Shown in pieces: positions 45,712 through 51,418 of a DNA stretch of 51,418 nt (position 1 is the first letter of the stretch; each line of letters opens with the position of its first letter). Source of the stretch: Pleomorphomonas koreensis DSM 23070 (lineage in GTDB: Bacteria; Pseudomonadota; Alphaproteobacteria; Rhizobiales; Pleomorphomonadaceae); NCBI RefSeq assembly GCF_000425185.1, contig NZ_AULH01000023.1:1-51418 (forward strand). The letters run 5' to 3'. The translations under genes and the position numbers were made by a program. The notes below the pieces were generated by a model. That model saw only the letters and a program-made list of their open reading frames with translations, made no database searches and had not been told where the DNA came from.

Positions 45712-47205
45712 ATGACGGGTACCTTCGGAGCCGGACCTTTGCCGGCCACCGCCGACGTGGTGGTGATCGGCGGCGGCGTGGTGGGCTGTGCCATTGCCCG
45801 CGAGCTGACGCGCTTCGAGCTGTCGGTGCTGCTGATCGAACGAGCGCCGGACGTCGCCACCGGTACGTCGAAGGCCAACAGCGGCATCCTGCATGCCGGC
45901 TTCGACGCCGATCCCGGCACCTGGAAGGCGAAGCTGAACGTGCGCGGCGCCAGGCTCTACGCCGATCTCGCCGAGGGGCTCGGCATTCCGCGCAAGGCGA
46001 CGGGATCACTGGTGGTGGCGAAGGACGCCGGCCAGATGGACACCGTCGCCGACCTCCGGCAGCGCGGCCGCGACAACGGCGTGCCCGGCCTCGAAATCTG
46101 GAACCGCGACCGGTTGCTCGCCCACGAGCCGAATGTCTCGCCGGAGGTGGCGGGCGCTCTCTGGGCGCCGTCGGGTGCCATCGTCTGCCCGTTCCTGGCC
46201 ACCGTCGGCTTCGCCGAGAACGCCATCCGGAACGGCGCGCGAATCGTCACCGAATGCGCGGTGACCGGCATCGACGTCGTCGGCGGGGCGATCACCGCGG
46301 TCTGCACGACGCGCGGCCGCGTTGCCACGCGTTTCGTCGTCAATGCCGCCGGCCTCCACTCGGGCGCGGTGGCGCGCCTTGCCGGTGACGACAGCTTCAC
46401 CATCCGCCCGCGCCGCGGCGAGTACATCCTGTTCGACCGCAGCGTCGGTCAGCTCGTCAACACGGTGTTGTTTCCGACGCCCGACAAGGTGTCGAAGGGC
46501 ATCCTGGTGGCGCCCACCGTGCACGGCAACGTGTTCATCGGCCCTGATGCTGTCGACATCGATGATCCCGACGACCGCGAGACGACGGCCGGCGGCCTCG
46601 CCGGCATCGTCGCCGGCGCCCGCCGCATCGTGCCGGCGCTGCCGCTCGGCACGGCGATCACCGAGTTCGCCGGTCTGCGCGCCGCCGCCGGCAAGGATTT
46701 CGTCATCGGTCCGTCGCCGGTGACGCGCGGCCTCGTGCATGCCGCCGGCATCCAGTCGCCCGGCCTGACCTCGGCGCCGGCCATCGGCGAGGCGATGGTG
46801 GAGGTGCTGGCCGAAGCCGGCCTGAAGCTCCGGCCGAGGGCGGGCTTCGTGCCGGTCAATCCGGCCAAGCCGCGCTTCCATGATCTCGATCGGCCGGCGC
46901 AGGCGGCGCTGGTCGCCGCCGATCCGCTCTACGGCCGCGTCATCTGCCGCTGCGAGACGATCACCGAGGCGGAAATCGTCGCGGCTATCCTGTCGCCCTG
47001 CGGCGCCCGCACCGTCGACGGCGTGAAACGGCGGGTGCGGGCCGGCGCCGGCCGCTGCCAGGGCGGCTTCTGCGGGCCGCGCGTCACGGCCATTCTCGCC
47101 CGCGAACTGGGTATCCCCGTCACCGCCGTCCGCAAGGACTCGGCGGATTCGTGGCTGTTCCTGCCGCGCGCCGACATCGGAGCCGCGGAGGGCATCCATG
47201 CGTGA
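45712..47205 (+). CDS. FAD-dependent oxidoreductase with C-terminal BFD-like Fe-S domain (GlpA-like)
   Basis: A 497-residue flavoprotein. The dinucleotide motif VVVIGGGVVGCAIARELTRF lies near residue 15. The DAO-type substrate domain runs to about 395 (LHAGFDADPGTWKAKLNVRG, RPRRGEYILFDRSVG, HAAGIQSPGLTSAPAIGEAM). A BFD-like 2Fe-2S domain is about 405-470 with Cys412, Cys414, Cys449 and Cys454 (ICRCET ... GRCQGGFC). This architecture is that of anaerobic glycerol-3-phosphate dehydrogenase GlpA and related L-2-hydroxyglutarate-type enzymes; substrate unproven. Start ATG 45712 has ggggag 6 bases before it. First gene of a coupled trio; the next start overlaps its end by 8 bases. Confidence 0.88.
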   Translation: MTGTFGAGPLPATADVVVIGGGVVGCAIARELTRFELSVLLIERAPDVATGTSKANSGILHAGFDADPGTWKAKLNVRGARLYADLAEGLGIPRKATGSLVVAKDAGQMDTVADLRQRGRDNGVPGLEIWNRDRLLAHEPNVSPEVAGALWAPSGAIVCPFLATVGFAENAIRNGARIVTECAVTGIDVVGGAITAVCTTRGRVATRFVVNAAGLHSGAVARLAGDDSFTIRPRRGEYILFDRSVGQLVNTVLFPTPDKVSKGILVAPTVHGNVFIGPDAVDIDDPDDRETTAGGLAGIVAGARRIVPALPLGTAITEFAGLRAAAGKDFVIGPSPVTRGLVHAAGIQSPGLTSAPAIGEAMVEVLAEAGLKLRPRAGFVPVNPAKPRFHDLDRPAQAALVAADPLYGRVICRCETITEAEIVAAILSPCGARTVDGVKRRVRAGAGRCQGGFCGPRVTAILARELGIPVTAVRKDSADSWLFLPRADIGAAEGIHA

Positions 47206-48502
47206 ACTGTCTTACGACGTGGTGGCGATCGGCGGCGGCCCGGCCGGCATGGCGGCGGCGTTGGCCGCCAGGGAAGCCGGCGCGGAGCGCGTGCTGATCA
47301 TCGAGCGCGACCGCGAGCTTGGCGGCATCCTGCAACAATGCATCCACAACGGCTTCGGCCTCCGCCGCTTCGAGGAGGAACTGACCGGGCCCGGCTACGC
47401 CCACCGCTATATCGAGATGGTGCGGAACTCGGACATCGACGTCTGGCTCGACACGACGGTGCTCGCCGCCGAGCCGGGCGGCGTCATCACCTCGGTCAGC
47501 CCGCAGGCCGGCCTTCAGGTGGTCAGGGCGACGTCGGTGGTCTACGCCATGGGCTGCCGCGAACGGACGCGCGGCGCCATCCGCACGCCGGGCAGCCGGC
47601 CGGCCGGCGTGTTCACGGCCGGCGCCGCCCAGCGCATGGTCAACATGGAGGGCTACCTGCCGGGCAAGGAGGTGGTGATCGTCGGCTCCGGCGACATCGG
47701 CCTGATCATGGCCCGCCGCATGACCTTCGAGGGCGCCAAGGTGAAGGCGGTGTTCGAGATCATGCCCTATTCCAACGGCCTCACCCGCAACATCGTCCAG
47801 TGCCTCGAAGATTTCGGCATCCCGCTCTACCTCGGCCACTCGGTGACGGCGATCCACGGCAAGGACCGGGTGACCGGGATCACGGTGTCGCAGGTGAACG
47901 AGAAACTGGAGATCGTTCCCGATACCGCCTTCGACGTCGCCTGCGACTGCGTGCTGCTGTCGGTCGGCCTCATTCCCGAGAACGAACTCGGCCGGGCGGC
48001 CGGCCTCATGCTCGATCCGATCACCGGCGGCGCGCTGGTCGACCAGTTCCGCCAGACCTCGCTCCCCGGCTTCTTCGCCGCCGGCAACGTCTTGCATGTC
48101 CACGACCTCGTCGACTGGGTGTCCGAGGAAGCGGCGATCGCCGGCCGCTCGGCGGCCCGCCACGCCCGCGGCGAACTGCCGGAAGGCGGTGCGGCGCGGC
48201 AGGTGGCGGCGGGTGAGGGCATCCGCACGGTGGTGCCGCAGCGGCTGTCGCCCCTTGAGCCGGGCAAAATGAGTGTGCGCTTCTATTTCCGGGCGGCCAG
48301 ACCGATGGGCGCGTCGCTGCTCCAGCTTTATGCGGACGGCGAACTGGCTTTCGAGCGCAAGCTCAGGATCGTCAAGCCGAGCGAGATGATCGTCGCCGAT
48401 ATCCCCGTGCGGAAGATCGGCGCTGCCACCAAGCTGGAATTCCGCCTGGCGCCGGCGCCCGGCAAGGCCGAGACCGAGGAAGAAATCGGGGAGGAGGCGT
48501 GA
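47198..48502 (+). CDS. FAD/NAD-dependent oxidoreductase, second subunit (GlpB/HcnB-like)
   Basis: A 434-residue pyridine nucleotide-disulfide-type flavoprotein. N-terminal FAD site VVAIGGGPAGMAAALAAREA; GGILQQCIHNGFG and YAMGCRERTRGAIRTPGSRP follow. A second dinucleotide site is VVIVGSGDIGLIMARRM. LVDQFRQTSLPGFFAAGNVL ends the FAD domain. The C-terminal 85 residues are a beta-rich tail. Its start lies 8 bases inside the upstream gene and its stop overlaps the next start (TGATG), so three subunits are made together. The order FAD-FAD-DUF1667 is that of glycerol-3-phosphate dehydrogenase-like complexes in Firmicutes and Thermotogae. Confidence 0.87.
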   Translation: MRELSYDVVAIGGGPAGMAAALAAREAGAERVLIIERDRELGGILQQCIHNGFGLRRFEEELTGPGYAHRYIEMVRNSDIDVWLDTTVLAAEPGGVITSVSPQAGLQVVRATSVVYAMGCRERTRGAIRTPGSRPAGVFTAGAAQRMVNMEGYLPGKEVVIVGSGDIGLIMARRMTFEGAKVKAVFEIMPYSNGLTRNIVQCLEDFGIPLYLGHSVTAIHGKDRVTGITVSQVNEKLEIVPDTAFDVACDCVLLSVGLIPENELGRAAGLMLDPITGGALVDQFRQTSLPGFFAAGNVLHVHDLVDWVSEEAAIAGRSAARHARGELPEGGAARQVAAGEGIRTVVPQRLSPLEPGKMSVRFYFRAARPMGASLLQLYADGELAFERKLRIVKPSEMIVADIPVRKIGAATKLEFRLAPAPGKAETEEEIGEEA

Positions 48503-48876
48503 TGGCCCGCGTGGTTCATGCGATCCAGTGCATCGTCTGTCCGATCGGCTGCGGCGGCGAAGTGACCGTCGAAGACGGCACGGTGACGACGCTGACCGGC
48601 TTCACCTGCAACAAGGGCCTCGCCTATGCCGCCAAGGAGGTGGTGTCGCCCAAGCGCATGGTGACGACGACGGTGCGGGTCTCCGGCGGCGGCCTGCCGC
48701 TGCTGCCGGTGGTCTCGGTGGCGCCGGTGCCGAAGGACCGCATCTTCGACTGTCTGAATCTCCTGCGCGGCGTGTCCGTGATGGCGCCGATCGCCGAGGG
48801 GGAGATCGTCGTCGCCGACGCGCTGGGGCTCGGCGTCGACTTCCGGGCGGCGCGGGATATTTCGGTCGTTCAGTAG
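48502..48876 (+). CDS. DUF1667 four-cysteine protein, third subunit
   Basis: A 124-residue protein of the DUF1667 family. Cysteines 10, 13, 17 and 36 (CIVCPIGCGG ... GFTCNKGL) follow the pattern CX2CX3CX18C and could bind an Fe-S cluster or zinc. The rest (SVMAPIAEGEIVVADAL and others) forms the short domain usual in the family, which always accompanies GlpA/GlpB-like flavoproteins. Starts at ATG 48502, overlapping the previous stop; a GTG just before it is possible. The gene ends inside the end of the convergent sugar transferase gene (7 bases shared). Confidence 0.82.
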   Translation: MARVVHAIQCIVCPIGCGGEVTVEDGTVTTLTGFTCNKGLAYAAKEVVSPKRMVTTTVRVSGGGLPLLPVVSVAPVPKDRIFDCLNLLRGVSVMAPIAEGEIVVADALGLGVDFRAARDISVVQ

Positions 48877-50348
48877 GCGTTTTCCTGATTGAGGATGCGG
48901 ATCGGCGTCAGCATGAGAATGTAGAGGTCGAACAGCACCGACCAGTTCTCGATGTAATAGAGGTCGTGCTCGACGCGCGCCTGGATCTTGTCGGGCGTGT
49001 CGACCTCGCCGCGCCAGCCGTTGATCTGCGCCCAGCCGGTGACGCCCGGCTTCACCTTGTGACGGGCGAAATAGCCGTCGACCACTTCTTCCCACAGCTT
49101 GTGCTGGGTGTGGGCGTTGACGGCGTGCGGCCGCGGCCCGACCAGCGACAGGTCGCCCTTCAGCACGTTGAACAGCTGCGGCAGTTCGTCGATCGACGTC
49201 TTGCGGATGAAGCGGCCGACCGGCGTCACGCGCGGGTCGCCGCGCGTCACCACCTTCTCCGCCTTGATGTCCGCCTGATCGGCGTACATCGAGCGGAACT
49301 TCATCACCGAGATCACCTCGTTGTTGAAGCCGTAGCGCGGCTGGCGGAACAGGATCGGTCCCCTGGAGGTGGCCTTCACCGCAATGGCGGCTCCCAGCAT
49401 CACCGGCGACAGCGCCACGATGGCGAGGCTGGCCACCACCACGTCGAACAGGCGCTTCGACACCTGCGACCAGCCGGTGATCGGACGGTCGAACAGGTCG
49501 AGGAAGGGCACGCGGCCGATGTAGGAATAGGAGCGGGGCCTGAGGCGCAGCTTGCTGGAATGGGCCGACAGGCGGATGTCGACCGGCAGCACCCACAGCT
49601 TCTTGAGGAGTTGCAGGATGCGCACCTCGGCGGTCGGCGGCAGCGCCACGATCACCAGGTCGACGGCCGCGACACGGGAGAATTCCACGAGGTCGGAGGT
49701 GTCGCCGAGCTTCGGAAAGCCCTGCTGGCTCTCCGGGCTGCGGTCGTCGTTGCGGTCGTCGAAGATGCCGAGGATGGCCAGCTCGTTGCCGCCGCTCTCC
49801 TCGAGGGCGGTGATCAGGGATTCGGCCATGGCGCCGCCGCCGAGGATGACGGCGCGCTTCTGCAGCCGGCCGGCGCGGGTGAGCCGGCGCGTGACGCGCG
49901 TGGTCAGCGCCGAGGCGAGGCCGAGGACCATCACGCCGGCCACATACCAGGCCGGGAACCACAGCCGCTCGACCTGCGGCACGCCGTCGCCGACGATCAG
50001 CAGCACCGAGACGAAGCCGAACACGCTCGACCAAGCGACCAGCAGCTTGGCGAGGCGCCGGGAGTGGCGGCGCAGCATGGCCAGATCATTGGCGCCGAGC
50101 GCCGCCGCCAGCAATAGCGTCAGGACGGCGGCAGCCACCGGAATCGCCGTCGTCAGGCCGGCCAGCGAGGCGGAGAACAGCGGCAGCAGCACAAGGCCGG
50201 CCGCCGCCAGGCAGAGGCCCTCGAAGGCGGCGGCGAGGCCGCTGACCAGCGACGGGGCGATCGAGGCATCGCGATAGTGCCGGGCGACGACCTCGGCGGC
50301 CGTTGGCAGATGGGGGACAGGCCCGGAGGCCGGTTCTGTGATGCTCAT
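48870..50348 (-). CDS. Undecaprenyl-phosphate glucose/galactose phosphotransferase (WcaJ/ExoY type)
   Basis: A 492-residue inner-membrane enzyme that transfers a sugar phosphate to undecaprenyl phosphate, starting exopolysaccharide synthesis. Four N-terminal helices (about 40-155) precede a CoA-binding-like domain (about 175-285, AVILGGGAMAESLITALE) and another helix. The C-terminal bacterial sugar transferase domain (about 305-485) has KRLFDVVVASLAIVALSP, VMKFRSMYAD, SIDELPQLFNVLKGDLSLVG and PRPHAVNAHT. The catalytic acidic and arginine residues appear intact. ATG 50348 is used; a longer frame up to 50534 is not typical of the family. Located 112 bases downstream of the export lipoprotein gene, probably in one operon. 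Confidence 0.93.
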   Translation of the reverse strand: MSITEPASGPVPHLPTAAEVVARHYRDASIAPSLVSGLAAAFEGLCLAAAGLVLLPLFSASLAGLTTAIPVAAAVLTLLLAAALGANDLAMLRRHSRRLAKLLVAWSSVFGFVSVLLIVGDGVPQVERLWFPAWYVAGVMVLGLASALTTRVTRRLTRAGRLQKRAVILGGGAMAESLITALEESGGNELAILGIFDDRNDDRSPESQQGFPKLGDTSDLVEFSRVAAVDLVIVALPPTAEVRILQLLKKLWVLPVDIRLSAHSSKLRLRPRSYSYIGRVPFLDLFDRPITGWSQVSKRLFDVVVASLAIVALSPVMLGAAIAVKATSRGPILFRQPRYGFNNEVISVMKFRSMYADQADIKAEKVVTRGDPRVTPVGRFIRKTSIDELPQLFNVLKGDLSLVGPRPHAVNAHTQHKLWEEVVDGYFARHKVKPGVTGWAQINGWRGEVDTPDKIQARVEHDLYYIENWSVLFDLYILMLTPIRILNQENAY

Positions 50349-50460
50349 GGCAATCCATCCCGGAAGGGCGAACAAGTGCCGGCATGATGGCCGGAAAATT
50401 CCTGAGGTGAAGTAAAGCGGCGGCGAATCCCAGCGCTTATGCTTTCGAGAAGGTGAACGG

Positions 50461-51027
50461 TCAGAACAGCCGCTGGGCGATCCTGAGCACGTCGCCGGGG
50501 CGGACCAGCGCGCTCGGCGGCAGCAGGCCGACATAGGTCTTGCCGTTCAGGCGGCGCGACACCTCGATGCGGCGCTCGTCGGCGCGGGCGGTGAAGCCGC
50601 CGGCGATGGCCACCGCCGTCTCGGCCGTCATGCCGTTGACATAGGTGTACTGGCCGGGATTGCGCACCTCGCCCATGATGAAGAAGGGGCGGTAGGTGTC
50701 GACCTCGACGGTGACGTCGGGGTTGTTGAGATAGCCCTTCATGAGGCCGCGCGTGAGGGCGCCGGCCACCTCCTGCGTGGTGAGGCCACGCGCCGCGACG
50801 TTGCCGACCAGCGGATAGGAAATGTAGCCGGCCTGATCGACGGCGAAGGTGCCGGACAGCGCGGCCTGCTCGAAGACGGTGACGCGCAGCTTGTCGCCGC
50901 TGTCGAGGCGGTAGGGACCGTCGAGCCCGTCGGGAACGGCCGGCGCGGCGACCGGCGGCCGCCGGGGCAGGCTGGTGCAGGCGCCGAGGCCGAGGAGGGC
51001 CAGACCGAGAAAGGCGCGTCGCCGCAT
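50461..51027 (-). CDS. Polysaccharide export lipoprotein (Wza-like), short form
   Basis: A 188-residue outer-membrane lipoprotein: signal and lipobox LALLGLGAC with Cys17. A polysaccharide export domain (about 35-115; YRLDSGDKLRVTVFEQAAL, SGTFAVDQAGYISYPLVGNV) is followed by a SLBB domain (about 118-185; RPFFIMGEVRNPGQYTYVNG). At 188 residues it is the short type seen in alphaproteobacteria (ExoF-like), not the full-length Wza. It probably forms or seals the channel for the polymer started by the sugar transferase downstream. The start ATG 51027 is 7 bases after a ggggac on this strand. Its upstream region is cut about 45 bases away by the IS5-type element. Confidence 0.9.
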   Translation of the reverse strand: MRRRAFLGLALLGLGACTSLPRRPPVAAPAVPDGLDGPYRLDSGDKLRVTVFEQAALSGTFAVDQAGYISYPLVGNVAARGLTTQEVAGALTRGLMKGYLNNPDVTVEVDTYRPFFIMGEVRNPGQYTYVNGMTAETAVAIAGGFTARADERRIEVSRRLNGKTYVGLLPPSALVRPGDVLRIAQRLF

Positions 51028-51069
51028 GCGAAGGTCCCCACGAAATCAGCGCGAATACAGGAGGGGAGC

Positions 51070-51418
51070 CTAGGCTGCGTTGACAAAAGGGATTCCCAAA
51101 TCAGCCGAGGTTTGATTCAAGGGTTCTTCTTCGGAGGAGGTTCCCTTGGGCTATCCGAGCGATGTGAGCGACGCTGCGTGGGCGATCATTGAACCTCTGT
51201 TGCCTTCCGAGCGAGGGCGGTGGGCGCGACCCGCCCAGGACAATCGTCGATATTTCAATGGGATGATGTGGATCATGCGCGCCGGCTCTCCCTGGCGATA
51301 TCTTCCGCCCGAATACGGCAAGTGGAATTCGGTTTATGTCCGCTTTCGCCGTTGGGCCGAGGGTGGCGTCTGGGATGGCATCCTCGAAACGCTGGTCGAG
51401 CTGGGACTGACCGACGAC
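51070..51418 (+). mobile_element. IS5-family insertion sequence, left part only
   Basis: The element probably begins around 51068-51075, with the terminal-type sequence ctgcgttgacaaaaggga. It continues into a transposase gene that runs off the right edge. The right terminal repeat and target duplication are outside the window, so the exact end is an estimate. It lies directly upstream of the polysaccharide export gene, in opposite orientation. Confidence 0.6.
51146..51418 (+). CDS. IS5-family transposase, N-terminal fragment
   Basis: 91 codons are present and the frame is open to the last base. SDVSDAAWAIIEPLLPSERG at the N-terminus and YFNGMMWIMRAGSPWRYLP, followed by KWNSVYVRFRRWAEGGVWD, are the DUF4096 N-terminal domain of IS5-type (IS1031/IS427 group) transposases. 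The start is TTG 51146 with ggaggagg 5 bases upstream; a GTG six codons later is the alternative. The catalytic DDE residues lie in the missing part. Codon use is less GC-biased than the neighbouring core genes, as is common in IS elements. Confidence 0.9.
   Translation, partial: MGYPSDVSDAAWAIIEPLLPSERGRWARPAQDNRRYFNGMMWIMRAGSPWRYLPPEYGKWNSVYVRFRRWAEGGVWDGILETLVELGLTDD

Overview
The window is a high-GC (roughly two-thirds G+C by eye) chromosomal segment of an alphaproteobacterium, most likely a member of the Hyphomicrobiales (Rhizobiales). The basis is gene order typical of that group: cysE next to a DUF3126 gene; a suf operon in the order sufS2-B-C-D-S1-X-A; bamE divergent from a cbp3-like chaperone gene, DUF177, plsX, fabH, ihfA and a MerR regulator gene; nusB-thiL; and Caulobacter-type promoters (TTGACg / GCTAnAwC). 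The genus cannot be named from the sequence alone. Both edges lie inside insertion sequences (IS256-type on the left, IS5-type on the right). That is what a draft contig broken at multicopy repeats looks like, although real insertions at both ends are equally compatible.

Layout. 1-350: IS256-family transposase tail. 0.77-3.25 kb: cysE (cysteine synthesis), DUF3126 and two membrane proteins of unknown role. 3.4-5.4 kb: a GGDEF-EAL c-di-GMP enzyme. 5.6-9.5 kb: DUF971 protein, L,D-transpeptidase, Kup potassium transporter and CrcB fluoride channel. 9.5-12.9 kb: an RluC-type pseudouridine synthase, a dCACHE-like sensor with a degenerate GGDEF domain and a LysE-type exporter. 12.9-13.6 kb: an AT-rich regulatory patch, a 27-codon mini-ORF and a small GIY-YIG-like gene. 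13.7-21.9 kb: an alpha/beta hydrolase gene divergent from a complete SUF Fe-S cluster operon, with an Irr/ICE-like dyad over its promoter. 21.9-27.1 kb: PfkB sugar kinase, a split ThrE-type threonine/serine exporter and thrS. 27.1-32.5 kb: a chemoreceptor, an AhpD-fold protein behind a palindromic operator, an orphan molybdopterin oxidoreductase and a small secreted protein. 32.6-39.7 kb: MarC, a DfsB-like protein, nusB-thiL, a YqaA-type membrane protein, hppA (K+-independent H+-pyrophosphatase) behind a heavily structured leader, and rarD. 39.7-45.4 kb: bamE, a repeat and hairpin cluster, cbp3-like, DUF177, plsX, fabH, ihfA, merR and tRNA-Pro(GGG). 45.7-48.9 kb: a three-gene FAD/Fe-S dehydrogenase operon. 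48.9-51.0 kb: exopolysaccharide initiation and export genes. 51.07 kb to the end: the IS5-type element.

Most of the window is core chromosome. CysE makes O-acetylserine for cysteine, and cysteine is the sulfur donor used by the two desulfurases of the SUF operon. PlsX, FabH, BamE and the undecaprenyl-phosphate sugar transferase serve the envelope. I found no CRISPR array, prophage, toxin-antitoxin pair or recognisable defence island. The least explained signals are intergenic: the hppA leader, the 54-bp direct repeats between bamE and cbp3, the palindromic patch and mini-ORF before the GIY-YIG-like gene, the Irr-like box at suf, and the dyad at the AhpD-like gene.
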